Shown: positions 1-11,085, counted from the stretch's first letter. The stretch is DNA of 37,008 nt from Gammaproteobacteria bacterium (GCA_013151355.1 JAADIL010000042.1:1-37008); one strand, 5' to 3'. Notes: generated by a model from the sequence alone, not told the origin. Numbers and translations are program-made.

Positions 1-12
1 CTTCACACACCC

Positions 13-528
13 ATGGCTTGCCACGGCGCACCGGCGGAGTTGCTGGACTGGTTGCTGGATCCCGCGTCGTTAACCCGTCGTTTGCAGCAAACGTGTGGGG
101 ACGGGTTTCGTGTTGTACCCACTGAGCAATATTGGCAGCGCCCGATGTTGAACGAGGCGCAGGCACTGGGCGTATTGCCGCATGAACGCTGTTTTGTGCG
201 CGAGGTGCAATTGTTGTGTGACGATCAGCCATGGGTGTTTGCACGCACGGTGATTCCGGTGCGCACGTTGACCGGCCCACGTCGTCGGCTGTCGCGGCTG
301 GGTAAAAGACCACTGGGCGCAGTGCTGTTTGCAGACCGTTCCATGGTACGCAGCGGTATTGAAATTGCGAGATTGTCGCCGGAGCAACCGTTGTTTGCGC
401 GCGCCACAGCGGGTTTATCGCAGCCGCCGACGAGTATATGGGGTCGCCGTTCAGCCTTTTTTCTCAACCACCAGCCGTTATTGGTGAGCGAAATTTTTCT
501 CCCGGCTATCTGCCCACATCACTGTTAG
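13..528 (+). CDS. ubiC: Chorismate--pyruvate lyase (start may lie upstream of or near the window edge)
   Basis: Translation [16 protein letters not shown]...[22 protein letters not shown]...LGAVLF...R.GIEIARL resembles UbiC; directly upstream of ubiA. Confidence 0.88.
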   Translation: MACHGAPAELLDWLLDPASLTRRLQQTCGDGFRVVPTEQYWQRPMLNEAQALGVLPHERCFVREVQLLCDDQPWVFARTVIPVRTLTGPRRRLSRLGKRPLGAVLFADRSMVRSGIEIARLSPEQPLFARATAGLSQPPTSIWGRRSAFFLNHQPLLVSEIFLPAICPHHC

Positions 529-547
529 TCGGCTACAGTACCCGTCC

Positions 548-1492
548 ATGAATATACCAACGATGATATCGCGTCTGAGCTGGGGACGTATCAAGGATCG
601 CAGTTATTATTATGCGTTGCTGATGCGCCTGCATCGGCCTATTGGCACTTTTCTGCTGTTATGGCCGACGGTGTGGGCGCTGTGGATTGCGGGACAGGGT
701 AATCCGGATACGGGAGTGACGCTGGTGTTTGTGCTGGGTGTGGTGCTGTTACGCGCCGCAGGTTGTGTGATTAATGACTATGCCGACCGCGATTTTGACC
801 CACGTGTCGCGCGCACCAAAAGCCGACCCATTGCGGCGGGAAAGGTGGAGCCCCGCGAGGCACTGATACTGTTTGCAGTGTTGTGCCTGATTGCTTTTAT
901 CCTGGTGTTGACGATGAACTGGCTCACCATTGCCCTGTCGCTGGTCGGTGCGGTGCTGGTAGCGGTTTATCCTTTTACGAAACGCCACACGTATTTGCCG
1001 CAGGTGTTTTTGGGGCTGGCTTTTGGCTGGGCGGTTCCCATGACGTTTGCAGCGCAGACTGGCGGGGTACCGCTGGTGGCATGGCTATTGCTGATTGCCA
1101 CGGTGCTGTGGGCCACGGCTTATGACAGCATGTATGCCATGGTGGATATCGAGGATGATTTGAAAATCGGCGTCAAGTCCACGGCGATTTTATTTGGTGA
1201 TGCTGACCGCATTATTATTGGCAGTATTCAGGCGATGTTTTTGCTGACCATGTGGATAGTCGGCAACAAGCTGGAACTGGGTCTGTTTTATTTTCTGGGT
1301 TTGTTGGCTGCAACGGGACTGGGCGTGTATCAGCAGTGGCTGATTCGTGATCGCAGTCCCGAGGGTTGCTTCAAGGCTTTTCTTAATAATCACTGGTTTG
1401 GCGCGGTGATCTTTGCCGGGCTGGTGTTGCATTACTGGTTTGCGGAAGGGGCTGCGGAGCCCGTTGTCAGTGCCGTAAGTGGAGGTTTTTAA
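548..1492 (+). CDS. ubiA: 4-hydroxybenzoate octaprenyltransferase
   Basis: UbiA prenyltransferase motifs [21 protein letters not shown] and [26 protein letters not shown]. Confidence 0.95.
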   Translation: MNIPTMISRLSWGRIKDRSYYYALLMRLHRPIGTFLLLWPTVWALWIAGQGNPDTGVTLVFVLGVVLLRAAGCVINDYADRDFDPRVARTKSRPIAAGKVEPREALILFAVLCLIAFILVLTMNWLTIALSLVGAVLVAVYPFTKRHTYLPQVFLGLAFGWAVPMTFAAQTGGVPLVAWLLLIATVLWATAYDSMYAMVDIEDDLKIGVKSTAILFGDADRIIIGSIQAMFLLTMWIVGNKLELGLFYFLGLLAATGLGVYQQWLIRDRSPEGCFKAFLNNHWFGAVIFAGLVLHYWFAEGAAEPVVSAVSGGF

Positions 1493-1496
1493 ATAG

Positions 1497-2498
1497 ATGT
1501 GGATGTCGTGGTTGGCTGTGGTTGGCGGTTTGGTTTTTTTGGTGTGGAGTGCTGAACGTTTTGTGCATGGCGCGGCAGGGCTGGCGCGTAATTTGGGGGT
1601 GTCACCGCTGATTATCGGCATGACCATTATGGGATTTGGCACGTCGGCACCCGAGATGCTGGTTTCCGGCATGGCTGCCAGCAATGGTAATCCCGGGATA
1701 GGGATAGGTAATGCGCTGGGTTCCAACATTGCCAATATTGCGCTGGTTTTGGGGGTAACAGCGTTGATTATGCCGCTAACGGTAGACTCTGGTATTTTAC
1801 GCCGTGAATTCCCCGTGCTGTTTGCGGTGACCTTGCTGGCGGGTGCCTTGATGCTTGATGGCGAGCTGGGTGTGCTTGATGGCGCTATCCTGCTGGGGTC
1901 CACGGCTCTGTTAATTGTCTGGATGATCTGGCTGGGCAAACGTTCACAGCCTGCCGCAACTGATTCCCGAACAACGACTCCGGTTGAGGATCCGTTGACC
2001 AGTGAATTTGAAAGGGAGGTTCCCTCCAGCCTCAGTACTGGCCAGGCCATATTCTGGGCTGTGCTGGGCCTGGTGGCCCTGGTGCTGAGTTCCAAACTGT
2101 TGGTGTGGGGCGCGGTGGATATTGCCCGGGATCTGGGTATCAGTGATCTGGTGATTGGTCTGACCATTATTGCCATTGGCACCAGCCTGCCAGAACTGGC
2201 TGCCTCGGTGATGAGCGCACTCAAGGGTGAGGATGATATGGCAGTGGGCAATATCATCGGCTCCAATATGTTCAATCTGCTGGCGGTGCTCGCTCTGCCG
2301 GGACTGATCGCGCCCAGTGTATTAGAGCCCGCAGTAATGCTGCGTGACTTTCCCACCGTGCTGGCATTGACCTTCGTATTGTTCCTGATGGCTTATGGCT
2401 TCAGAGGGCCGGGGCGCATCAACCGTCTCGAAGGCGGCGTGTTGCTGGCGGGCTTTGTCGGCTACATGACGTGGCTGGGTATGAGCGGTCTGGGCTGA
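1497..2498 (+). CDS. Calcium/sodium antiporter (CaCA family, YrbG-like)
   Basis: Duplicated alpha repeats GFGTSAPEMLVS...GNALGSNIANI and AIGTSLPELAASV...GNIIGSNMFN; upstream of kdsD as in E. coli. Confidence 0.9.
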   Translation: MWMSWLAVVGGLVFLVWSAERFVHGAAGLARNLGVSPLIIGMTIMGFGTSAPEMLVSGMAASNGNPGIGIGNALGSNIANIALVLGVTALIMPLTVDSGILRREFPVLFAVTLLAGALMLDGELGVLDGAILLGSTALLIVWMIWLGKRSQPAATDSRTTTPVEDPLTSEFEREVPSSLSTGQAIFWAVLGLVALVLSSKLLVWGAVDIARDLGISDLVIGLTIIAIGTSLPELAASVMSALKGEDDMAVGNIIGSNMFNLLAVLALPGLIAPSVLEPAVMLRDFPTVLALTFVLFLMAYGFRGPGRINRLEGGVLLAGFVGYMTWLGMSGLG

Positions 2499-2719
2499 AT
2501 GTGAGCTGAATGAATAGAGCACCGACAAAGATTAAGGCATAATACCTAAAGCCTGCAAGTGCTCGCACTCAGCACAAGCGCTTGATCCGTAGAGCGATAT
2601 GAAATTTTTCGACAATCACAGTAAAGATTGCGCTCAGAGCTGTCATTCATTCTACGAATCAATATCTTGCACTACGCAAGCACGACACTTGCGGGATATT
2701 AGGTAATGACCACAGAATT

Positions 2720-3694
2720 ATGAGCCCTGTTAAACTTGAACAAATGGCCCGTGCGGTCATCAATATCGAAGCCCGGGCCGTGGCAGATCTGGCCGGGCGC
2801 ATTGGTCCGGATTTTGTGCATGCCTGTCGTTTTATGTACGACTGCGAAGGTCGCATTGTGGTGCTGGGCATGGGCAAGTCAGGCCATATTGGCGAGAAGA
2901 TTGCTGCCACCCTGGCCAGTACCGGCAGCCCCGCCTTTTTTGTACACCCTGGTGAGGCCAGCCATGGTGACATGGGCATGATTACCGGTAACGACGTAGT
3001 ACTGGCGTTGTCCAACTCTGGCGAAACCACTGAAATTCTCACCATTCTGCCACTCATCAAACGCCTGGGAGTACCGCTCATTGCGCTTACCGGCAAGGTT
3101 GATTCCAGTCTGGCCAGGGCCGCTGATGCCCACCTCGATGTCAGTGTGGAAAAAGAAGCCTGCCCATTGGGCCTGGCGCCGACGTCCAGTACCACGGCAG
3201 CACTGGTGATGGGCGATGCACTGGCAGTGTCGTTACTGGAACAGCGTGGATTTACTGCGGATGATTTTGCACTGTCGCATCCCGGAGGCTCGCTGGGGCG
3301 GCGTCTGCTATTGCATGTGGAAGACATTATGCACAGCGACGATAAAATCCCCTGTGTGGACGATACTGCCACCCTGAGTGAGGCGTTACTGGAAATGACG
3401 CAAAAAGGTCTGGGTATGACCGGTGTCGTTGATGCCGCTGGCAAGCTGGCCGGTATTTTCACCGACGGTGATCTGCGACGGGTACTGGATCATGGCGAGG
3501 TCAACGTGCATCAAACCGGTATTGCCGGAGTAATGACCCGTGATTGCAAAACAGCGCAGCCCCGGCAACTGGCGGTAGAAACACTCAGTCTGATGGAACA
3601 GTACAAAATTAATTCGCTGATGGTAGTAGACGAACAGCAACAACCTGTTGGTGCGTTGAATATGCATGACTTGTTGCGTGCGGGAGTCGTATGA
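2720..3694 (+). CDS. kdsD: Arabinose-5-phosphate isomerase (KpsF/GutQ family, SIS + CBS domains)
   Basis: SIS domain VLGMGKSGHIGEKIAATLASTGSPAFFVHPGEASHGDMGMI and tandem CBS domains; followed by kdsC. Confidence 0.94.
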   Translation: MSPVKLEQMARAVINIEARAVADLAGRIGPDFVHACRFMYDCEGRIVVLGMGKSGHIGEKIAATLASTGSPAFFVHPGEASHGDMGMITGNDVVLALSNSGETTEILTILPLIKRLGVPLIALTGKVDSSLARAADAHLDVSVEKEACPLGLAPTSSTTAALVMGDALAVSLLEQRGFTADDFALSHPGGSLGRRLLLHVEDIMHSDDKIPCVDDTATLSEALLEMTQKGLGMTGVVDAAGKLAGIFTDGDLRRVLDHGEVNVHQTGIAGVMTRDCKTAQPRQLAVETLSLMEQYKINSLMVVDEQQQPVGALNMHDLLRAGVV

Positions 3695-3769
3695 AAGACG
3701 GGCAGGGCGCATTTTATGCACCGGTTTAACTGAAACGGGGTTTGTGTTGAAAAACAGGAAACAGGTGTA

Positions 3770-4294
3770 ATGAAAGATATTCTGGCCCGCGCGGCGCAAA
3801 TCAAACTGCTGATCTTTGATGTGGACGGTGTGCTCACCGATGGCCGCCTGATCTTCGGTGACGATGGGCAGGAATATAAAGCCTTTCACTCCCGTGATGG
3901 CCACGGTATGAAAATGTTGCAGGCCAGTGGTGTGGCGGTGGGCATCATCACCGGTCGCACGTCAAAGGTGGTGGAACACCGCATGGCCAACCTCGGCATC
4001 GAGCATGTTTATCAGGGCAAGCTGGAAAAGTTGCCCGCCTTTGAGGAGCTTGTTGCCAGGCTGGGGCTCAACGCAGAGCAGGTTGCGTACATGGGGGACG
4101 ATGTGGTGGATCTGCCCATCATGTTGCGCGTGGGACTGGCGGTGTCCACCAACGATGCCCATTCGCTGGTCAGCAAACATGCCCATTGGCAGACGCCACA
4201 CAACGGTGGACAGGGTGCGGCGCGTGATCTCTGCGAGCTGATTATGGAAGCGCAGGGAACACTGACCGTCGCCATGCAGCACTATTTGCAATAA
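3770..4294 (+). CDS. kdsC: 3-deoxy-D-manno-octulosonate 8-phosphate phosphatase
   Basis: HAD motif LLIFDVDGVLTDGRL, ITGRTSKVVEHR, YMGDDVVDLP. Confidence 0.95.
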   Translation: MKDILARAAQIKLLIFDVDGVLTDGRLIFGDDGQEYKAFHSRDGHGMKMLQASGVAVGIITGRTSKVVEHRMANLGIEHVYQGKLEKLPAFEELVARLGLNAEQVAYMGDDVVDLPIMLRVGLAVSTNDAHSLVSKHAHWQTPHNGGQGAARDLCELIMEAQGTLTVAMQHYLQ

Positions 4295-4316
4295 AGGAAT
4301 GAGAATTAAATACTGA

Positions 4317-4895
4317 ATGTTGTTGTCTCAGCGCTTGCGAAAATCCTTTCTCCCCTTGCTGGTTGTGCTTGTTGCCGGGCTCAGTGTGTGGCTGTTTCAG
4401 GGGCAGCCGGACAAGGGGCCGGTGGTGACACCACAAACCCGCAGTGTGGCAGATTCGTTTATGGAAAACTTCACCACACAGGTGCTGGACGAACAGGGAC
4501 GACCACAGTATCAACTTCAGGCCACATACATGGCACACTATGCCGATGATGACCGTAGCGAATTTACCCAACCGCAATTTACCGCTTTCCGGCCTGATGG
4601 CCAGCGCTGGACGGCCGTGGCAGAAGCGGGGCGTGCAGAAAATGGCAGCGAGCAAATTTTCCTGGATGGCACGGTGATCATCCAGCGCTACCCTGACGCG
4701 ACGACATCGGCCAATTTACAGATTCGTACCCGCAATGTGCGAGTACAACCGGCGGATGATTATGCAGAAACGGATCAGACGGCCACCATCGTGCATCATG
4801 ATAAAGACACATTGAAAGCGGTAGGTTTGCAAGTGTATTTCCGCAAAGGACAAGTGCAATTGTTATCGCAGGTGCGAGGAATTTATGCGCCCTGA
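4317..4895 (+). CDS. lptC: LPS export system protein LptC
   Basis: N-terminal membrane anchor, LptC-like sequence, position between kdsC and lptA. Confidence 0.87.
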   Translation: MLLSQRLRKSFLPLLVVLVAGLSVWLFQGQPDKGPVVTPQTRSVADSFMENFTTQVLDEQGRPQYQLQATYMAHYADDDRSEFTQPQFTAFRPDGQRWTAVAEAGRAENGSEQIFLDGTVIIQRYPDATTSANLQIRTRNVRVQPADDYAETDQTATIVHHDKDTLKAVGLQVYFRKGQVQLLSQVRGIYAP

Positions 4896-5409
4896 CCTCC
4901 TGTTATTGCTGATAACCTGTGTGTTCAGCACACTGGTGCTGGCTGATAGCGATGATACTCGACAGCCTGTCCATATCGAGGCCGACCGGGCAGAGATTGA
5001 CGAGGCCCTGGGGGTGATGACCTACACCGGCCACGTGGTGGTGCGTCAGGGTGGCATTGAAGTGCGTGCCGATACGGTCGTGGTATACAGCAAAGAGGGT
5101 GAGTTGCAGCGCATTACCGCGCAAGGTCAGCCGGTGCATTATTTGCAAGAGCGGGCGGATGGAAAAACCGTGAAAGGCAGCAGTCAGCGCATGGAATACA
5201 ACACGAACAGCAAACAGGTGCTACTGCTGGGCAAAGCACAGTTCTGGCAGGGAGGAAATCGTTTTAGCGGTAATCGCATTCAATATGACCCCGATGCCGA
5301 GCGAGTGATAGCCAATGCGGGCGGTGCTGCCAACAAGACGGGTGAGCAGCAGAGGGTTACCGTTACCTTGCAACCTCGCCCAAAAAAACCAACCCCCGAC
5401 CATGAGTAA
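4885..5409 (+). CDS. lptA: LPS transport periplasmic protein LptA
   Basis: [29 protein letters not shown]...; overlaps lptC end by 11 nt and lptB start by 8 nt. Confidence 0.92.
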   Translation: MRPDLLLLLITCVFSTLVLADSDDTRQPVHIEADRAEIDEALGVMTYTGHVVVRQGGIEVRADTVVVYSKEGELQRITAQGQPVHYLQERADGKTVKGSSQRMEYNTNSKQVLLLGKAQFWQGGNRFSGNRIQYDPDAERVIANAGGAANKTGEQQRVTVTLQPRPKKPTPDHE

Positions 5410-6127
5410 TCTGGTCGCCATCGACCTCGCCAAACGATACCAGTCACGAGAGGTGGTGAAAAAGGTCTCCATCACCGTCGGCAGTGGTGAAGTCGTGGGC
5501 CTGCTGGGCCCCAACGGCGCGGGCAAGACCACCTGCTTTTACATGATCGTTGGTCTGGTGGCCTGTGATCGTGGCCAGATTCAGCTCAATGGTCATGACA
5601 TTACTCATTACCCGTTGCACGCACGGGCCCGTCTGGGCATCGGCTATCTGCCCCAGGAGGCTTCGGTATTTCGCAAACTCAGCGTTGCGGATAATTTATT
5701 GGCCATCTTGCAGACCTGCGCCGGGCTGACGCCACAGCAACAACAATCCAGACTGGACGAATTGCTGGGTGAATTGCACATCGGCCACATTCGCGATTCG
5801 CAGGGAATGAGCCTCTCGGGCGGCGAGCGACGCCGGGTGGAAATCGCCCGCGCACTGGCCACTGACCCCAAATTCATCCTGCTGGACGAACCTTTTGCCG
5901 GCGTCGACCCCATTTCTGTGCTGGACATTCAGCGCATAATCAACCACTTGACCGAACGTAATATCGGTGTACTGATTACCGACCATAACGTGAGAGAAAC
6001 CCTCGGGATTTGTCATCGTGCCTACATTATGAATGCCGGTGAAGTGATCGCCCAGGGTGCCCCGGAAGACGTGCTTAAAGATTCTCACGTCAAGGACGTT
6101 TATTTGGGACAGGATTTCAGGCTTTGA
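5402..6127 (+). CDS. lptB: LPS export ABC transporter ATP-binding protein LptB
   Basis: Walker [10 protein letters not shown], signature [15 protein letters not shown], Walker [13 protein letters not shown]; start [13 protein letters not shown] at 5402 preferred over the 5315 ORF start. Confidence 0.95.
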   Translation: MSNLVAIDLAKRYQSREVVKKVSITVGSGEVVGLLGPNGAGKTTCFYMIVGLVACDRGQIQLNGHDITHYPLHARARLGIGYLPQEASVFRKLSVADNLLAILQTCAGLTPQQQQSRLDELLGELHIGHIRDSQGMSLSGGERRRVEIARALATDPKFILLDEPFAGVDPISVLDIQRIINHLTERNIGVLITDHNVRETLGICHRAYIMNAGEVIAQGAPEDVLKDSHVKDVYLGQDFRL

Positions 6128-6284
6128 TGTATAACTACCGTCTGTAAACACATAAAAAAATAAATGTTTGTCAAGCCTTCAACATGCCGGGGTTTGGAGT
6201 AGACTGGCAATAAACAACAGACAGAAGAATCGCCTCCCCGACTTTGGGATAAGTGATTTTGACCAGGGTTCAACGACCGTATCA

Positions 6285-7820
6285 ATGAAGCAAATTTTAC
6301 AGCTTAAACTGGGTCAGCACCTGACCATGACCCCTCAGCTGCAACAGGCTATCCGTCTGTTACAGCTCTCTACCCTGGAACTGCAAACAGAGATCCAGGA
6401 AGCGCTTGAATCCAACCCCATGCTGGAAATCACGGAGGAGGCCGCCGCAGAACATCGCGAAAATGACAGCGGTGAGCGAAGTAACGGTGAACCAAACACT
6501 ACCGCTGGCAGTAACAGCGGCGAAAATCGTACTGAGACCCCCCGTAACGAAGACAACGAAAGCATCGATGTGGCTGATCGCGCGGTGGATAAACAGGAAC
6601 AGGAAATCCCCAACGATCTTCCTACCGACAGTGAGTGGGAAGATTCCTACGCTGATACCTATGTCGATTCCCACAGTCCGGTTTCGCGGAACAGTGAGAG
6701 CGAGAACTCAAGTTACGAACAGGCGGACAGCAGCAGCGAAAGCCTGCAAGACCATTTGTTATGGCAACTGAATCTTTCTCCTTGCAGCGAAACCGATCAG
6801 GCCATTGCTACAACGATTATTGATGCCATCGACGACGATGGTTATCTTGGTACGACACTGGAAGAATTGCATCAGACCCTGTCCGAAGGCAACGACATTG
6901 AACTGGATGAAGTAGAAGCGGTATTACACCGCGTGCAGGATTTTGACCCACCCGGTATCGCTGCGCGTGATCTGCGTGAATGCATGTTGATTCAGCTCAA
7001 ATATTACGACGCAGAAACGCCCTGGCTGGCCGATGCAAAAGTGTTGCTCAAAGAGCACTTTGATGCTCTGGCCAAACGTGAATACCCATTGATTATGCGT
7101 CGCATGAAATTGGCGGAAACGCAAATGCAACACGTCATCCATCTGGTGCAAAGTCTCAACCCGCGACCCGGTGGACACATCACCGAAAGTCAGCCTGAAT
7201 ACGTTATTCCCGATGTGTTTGTGAAAAAAATAAAAGGTGAGTGGCGTGTGGAGTTAAACCCGGACATCACACCAAAAATTGGCATCAACAGCCTTTACGC
7301 AAAAATGGCGCAGCACAACAACAGCAAAGATGCCGTTTTTTTGAAAAACAATTTACAGGAAGCGCGCTGGTTTATTAAAAGCCTGCGCAGCCGTAACGAA
7401 ACCCTGTTAAAAGTGGCAACGACCATTGTTAATCGTCAGCGCGGATTTTTTGACTACGGCGAAGAAGCCATGAAGCCTATGGTGATGCACGATATCGCGG
7501 AAATTGTTGAAATGCATGAATCGACGATCTCCCGGGTTACCACCAAAAAATACATGCACACCCCGCGAGGCATATTTGAACTGAAGTTTTTCTTTTCGAG
7601 TCATGTGGGAACAGCGACTGGCGGTGAATGTTCGGCCACCGCCATCCGCGCAATTTTGAAAAAATTGATTGCTGCTGAAAAACCTGGCAAACCATTAAGC
7701 GATAATAAACTGGCAGGCTTGTTGGGTGATCAGGGCATCAATGTGGCACGTCGCACGGTGGCAAAATACCGTGAGGCAATGTCCATCGCACCATCCAATG
7801 AGCGCAAGCGGCTTGTATAG
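6285..7820 (+). CDS. rpoN: RNA polymerase sigma-54 factor
   Basis: N-term MKQILQLKLGQHLTMTPQLQQAIRLLQLS and RpoN box ARRTVAKYREAM; start chosen at 6285 rather than upstream TTG at 6168. Confidence 0.96.
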   Translation: MKQILQLKLGQHLTMTPQLQQAIRLLQLSTLELQTEIQEALESNPMLEITEEAAAEHRENDSGERSNGEPNTTAGSNSGENRTETPRNEDNESIDVADRAVDKQEQEIPNDLPTDSEWEDSYADTYVDSHSPVSRNSESENSSYEQADSSSESLQDHLLWQLNLSPCSETDQAIATTIIDAIDDDGYLGTTLEELHQTLSEGNDIELDEVEAVLHRVQDFDPPGIAARDLRECMLIQLKYYDAETPWLADAKVLLKEHFDALAKREYPLIMRRMKLAETQMQHVIHLVQSLNPRPGGHITESQPEYVIPDVFVKKIKGEWRVELNPDITPKIGINSLYAKMAQHNNSKDAVFLKNNLQEARWFIKSLRSRNETLLKVATTIVNRQRGFFDYGEEAMKPMVMHDIAEIVEMHESTISRVTTKKYMHTPRGIFELKFFFSSHVGTATGGECSATAIRAILKKLIAAEKPGKPLSDNKLAGLLGDQGINVARRTVAKYREAMSIAPSNERKRLV

Positions 7821-7876
7821 CCAACAAAAAACAGCGGCTGAAGCACACTGGATGGATATAACCAAAGGAGTTAATT

Positions 7877-8221
7877 ATGCAAGTTAATGTTACCGGTCAA
7901 CATCTTGAAATTACCGATTCGCTTCATGACTATGTTATTACCAAACTGGCCAGGCTGGAACGGCATATCGATACGGTGACCAATGTCCACGTTATTCTCA
8001 GCGTGGAAAAACAACGCCAAAAAGCCGAGGCGACAGTTCATATTAATGGTGCCAATTTTTTTGCTGATGCCGAAGCTGAAAATATGTATGCGGCGATTGA
8101 TGCATTAATCGACAAGCTTGACCGGCAGGTGAAGAAACACAAGGAAAAACGCTCGGATCATCATCGTGGCAGTAGTTCCGCGTTGCAGGCATCCTTACAG
8201 GAAGAGGCTCCGCAAGAATAA
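7877..8221 (+). CDS. hpf: Ribosome hibernation promoting factor (HPF/YfiA family, short form)
   Basis: MQVNVTGQHLEITDSLHDYVITKLARLERH...; between rpoN and ptsN. Confidence 0.93.
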   Translation: MQVNVTGQHLEITDSLHDYVITKLARLERHIDTVTNVHVILSVEKQRQKAEATVHINGANFFADAEAENMYAAIDALIDKLDRQVKKHKEKRSDHHRGSSSALQASLQEEAPQE

Positions 8222-8230
8222 ACCCGGAAT

Positions 8231-8269
8231 AACATTGAGTGCGGGAGCAAAACTCCCGCACTCAATGTT
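8231..8269. terminator. Strong intergenic hairpin between hpf and ptsN (terminator-, attenuator- or processing-like)
   Basis: Perfect 17-bp inverted repeat AACATTGAGTGCGGGAG-CAAAA-CTCCCGCACTCAATGTT; no clear U-tract follows. Confidence 0.55.
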
Positions 8270-8325
8270 GCAACACAAACCCGTTAATTTTTAACCTGAT
8301 TTTCATTTGGCGTCTCGATATCATC

Positions 8326-8790
8326 ATGCAATTTTCTGACATTATTACACCTGAACGCATTGCTACGCAGGTGCCTGTTGCCAGCAAAAAACGCGCGCTG
8401 GAAACCCTCAGCGAGCTTTTTGCGACCCGCTCACCGGGCACGCTGGACGCACACGACATTTTTAGCAGCCTGATTGCCCGTGAACGTTTGGGCACCACCG
8501 CCATCGACCATGGTGTTGCCATACCTCACGGTCGCCTTAAAAATGGCACCGAGACCATTGGTGCCTTTGTGCAACTGGCTGACGGCATTGATTGTGATGC
8601 TCTTGATCGCCAGTCGGTTAACCTCATGTTTGCATTGCTGGTGCCAGAAAACTCCACCGAAGAGCATTTGCAATTATTGGCGCGTTTGGCAGAAATGTTC
8701 AGTGATAGCGAATTGCGTGAAAAATTGCGGACAGCGACCAACAGCCAGTCACTTTATGATTCTTTGATTGATTGGGATCACAGTCACTGA
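8326..8790 (+). CDS. ptsN: PTS IIA-like nitrogen regulatory protein
   Basis: EIIA-Ntr sequence with active-site region TTAIDHGVAIPHGRL; start MQFSDIITPERI. Confidence 0.93.
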   Translation: MQFSDIITPERIATQVPVASKKRALETLSELFATRSPGTLDAHDIFSSLIARERLGTTAIDHGVAIPHGRLKNGTETIGAFVQLADGIDCDALDRQSVNLMFALLVPENSTEEHLQLLARLAEMFSDSELREKLRTATNSQSLYDSLIDWDHSH

Positions 8791-8806
8791 TTTTGTACCC
8801 CGGCCT

Positions 8807-9790
8807 ATGAACGATACTGTCACCGTAAATCTTTTATTTCAGCGTTATCAACAACGGTTGGGCCTGCAATGGCTTGCCGGGCGCGGTGGTGAACAGCGAA
8901 CACTGAGATACAGTGATGATACCTCTGGTCATTCACTGATTGGTTATCTCAATATCATCCATCCCAACCGGTTACAATTGCTGGGGCCAATAGAGCTTGA
9001 CTATCTCAATGGGCTCGATGCTGCGTCGCTTCAACAGCTGATTAAACAATTGTGCGCAGGTGAGCCAGCAGCGGTGGTAGCTGCCAGGCAGCAGACCGTC
9101 CCGGATGAGTTGCGTGATTATTGCGAAAAAAGCCACACTCCTCTATTGCTGTCCAGCCTCGGCAGCGCAGAACTGATGAACAGCCTGCGCCATTACCTCG
9201 ATGATGAGCTGGCAGAAAAAACGGTGGTGCATGGTGTCTTGCTGGAAGTGCACGGTATGGGAGTATTGCTTACCGGCGAGAGCAGTGTGGGTAAAAGTGA
9301 ACTGGCGCTGGAATTGATATCCCGCAATCACAGGCTGGTCGCGGATGACGCCCCGGAATTTTCACGAGTGGGGCCGGATACTGTGCGTGGTTGCTGTCCC
9401 GAAGTATTGCGGGATTTTATCGAAGTCCGTGGTCTGGGAATCCTGAATATCCGCGCCATGTACGGTGACAGCGCGATCAAGTTCAGCAAGGACCTGCGTT
9501 TGATTGTGCATCTGCAACGACTGGCTGCAGAAGACTTGCAGCAGGTAGATCGACTGAAGGGCAGTTATCGCAAACGCACGATTCTGGATGTCGAAATCCC
9601 CGAAGCCACTCTGCCGGTAGCCTCCGGCCGCAACCTGGCGGTGCTGGTGGAAGCCGCAGTGCGGGATCACATATTATTGCGCAAAGGGTATAATGCCTCC
9701 AGGGCCTTCAGTCAGCGACAACGTGAACTGATTCAGGCGCAAACAATTCCACCCCGACAGACAGACGACCAAGGGCCTGTAAAGAAATAA
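8807..9790 (+). CDS. hprK: HPr kinase/phosphorylase
   Basis: Walker A GESSVGKSELALELI and HPrK signature VRGLGILNIRAMYG; start could also be 8768. Confidence 0.93.
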   Translation: MNDTVTVNLLFQRYQQRLGLQWLAGRGGEQRTLRYSDDTSGHSLIGYLNIIHPNRLQLLGPIELDYLNGLDAASLQQLIKQLCAGEPAAVVAARQQTVPDELRDYCEKSHTPLLLSSLGSAELMNSLRHYLDDELAEKTVVHGVLLEVHGMGVLLTGESSVGKSELALELISRNHRLVADDAPEFSRVGPDTVRGCCPEVLRDFIEVRGLGILNIRAMYGDSAIKFSKDLRLIVHLQRLAAEDLQQVDRLKGSYRKRTILDVEIPEATLPVASGRNLAVLVEAAVRDHILLRKGYNASRAFSQRQRELIQAQTIPPRQTDDQGPVKK

Positions 9791-9817
9791 GCAGGCACAA
9801 ACAAAGACTCCCATGTT

Positions 9818-10675
9818 ATGAAACTTGTTGTTATCAGCGGCGTCTCCGGCTCCGGCAAATCCACGGCACTGCATGTGCTGGAAGACCAGGGCTATTATTG
9901 CATCGACAATTTACCGGTGGGTCTGTTGCCGGACTTTGCGGTAAAGATGAATGCCTTCCCCGGACAGCTGGGTGAGCTGGCCGCTGTAGGCATTGACGCC
10001 CGTAACCCACCGATGGATCTCAGCCGTTTCCCGGAAATTCTCGACACACTAAAAGACGCGGGTGTCGATTGCGAAGTGATTTTTCTTGATGCCGATGACA
10101 ACATATTACTTAAACGCTTTAGTGAAACCCGCCGCAAACACCCGTTGAGTGGCGAAGAAACACCTTTGCAGGAAGCCATACATTATGAACGTCGTTTGTT
10201 GCAACCCATCATTGATCGCGCCAACCTGTTTACCGATACCACCCGAACCAATGTGCACCAGCTTCGCGATCTGATTCGTGAACGCATACGGGGCGAACAG
10301 CAGGTTTGCCTGTCAATTTTATTTGAATCATTTGGTTTTAAACATGGTATGGCGGCAGATGCAGATTTTGTCTTTGACGCACGTTGCCTGCCCAACCCTC
10401 ACTGGGAAAACAAACTGCGTGCACTGACCGGTCGGGATAAACCCGTCGCTGATTTTCTGGAAAGCCAGGAAATGGTGGGAAACTTTTTTGCACAGATACA
10501 AAACATGCTGACTAACTGGATTCCCTGTTTTGAAGCGGACAATCGCAGCTACCTCACTATCGCCATTGGCTGCACGGGCGGTCAACACCGCTCGGTATAT
10601 TTAACCGAACGCCTTGGCCAATACTTTCAGCAACAGCGCGATAACGTCATCATCCGTCACCGCGACCTGCCCTGA
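9818..10675 (+). CDS. rapZ: RNase adapter protein RapZ (YvcJ family P-loop)
   Basis: ISGVSGSGKSTALHVLEDQGYYCIDNLPVGLL and IGCTGGQHRSVYLTERL. Confidence 0.95.
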   Translation: MKLVVISGVSGSGKSTALHVLEDQGYYCIDNLPVGLLPDFAVKMNAFPGQLGELAAVGIDARNPPMDLSRFPEILDTLKDAGVDCEVIFLDADDNILLKRFSETRRKHPLSGEETPLQEAIHYERRLLQPIIDRANLFTDTTRTNVHQLRDLIRERIRGEQQVCLSILFESFGFKHGMAADADFVFDARCLPNPHWENKLRALTGRDKPVADFLESQEMVGNFFAQIQNMLTNWIPCFEADNRSYLTIAIGCTGGQHRSVYLTERLGQYFQQQRDNVIIRHRDLP

Positions 10676-10686
10676 CTGAATCTATC

Positions 10687-11085
10687 ATGACTATCGGCGT
10701 ACTTTTGGTAAGTCACGAACCCCTTGGCCATGTCATGCTGGATATCAGCGTCAAAACACTCAGCATCTGTCCACTGGCAACCCGTGTGCTGAGTGTACCA
10801 CTGGATGCTGATCCGGATGCACTGGCCGTTCGCGCTGAAAAAATGATGACCGAATTAAATAGTGGTGACGGCGTGTTGATCCTTACCGACCTCTGTGGCG
10901 CAACACCGTCGAATATTGCTTGCCGACTTGCCCGCTTCAATGATGTGATGATAGTAACCGGACTCAACTTGTCCATGCTGATCCGGGTGCTCAACTATCC
11001 CGAACTGTCGCTCACTGAAATGGCCGAACGCGCTGTGGACGGCGGGCGGCAGGGGATTATGTTATTGCCTGATTGCGTGACGTAA
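10687..11085 (+). CDS. PTS EIIA component, mannose/fructose family
   Basis: MTIGVLLVSHEPLGHVML... DLCGATPSNIA; between rapZ and HPr. Confidence 0.87.
   Translation: MTIGVLLVSHEPLGHVMLDISVKTLSICPLATRVLSVPLDADPDALAVRAEKMMTELNSGDGVLILTDLCGATPSNIACRLARFNDVMIVTGLNLSMLIRVLNYPELSLTEMAERAVDGGRQGIMLLPDCVT

Noticed and set aside
1190-2356. 388-aa minus-strand ORF antisense to the antiporter gene
   Set aside because: Low-complexity Ser/Pro/Ala-rich translation antisense to a clear CaCA antiporter; typical shadow ORF.
2659-3462. 267-aa minus-strand ORF antisense to kdsD
   Set aside because: Shadow ORF opposite a well-supported KdsD; no recognisable motif.
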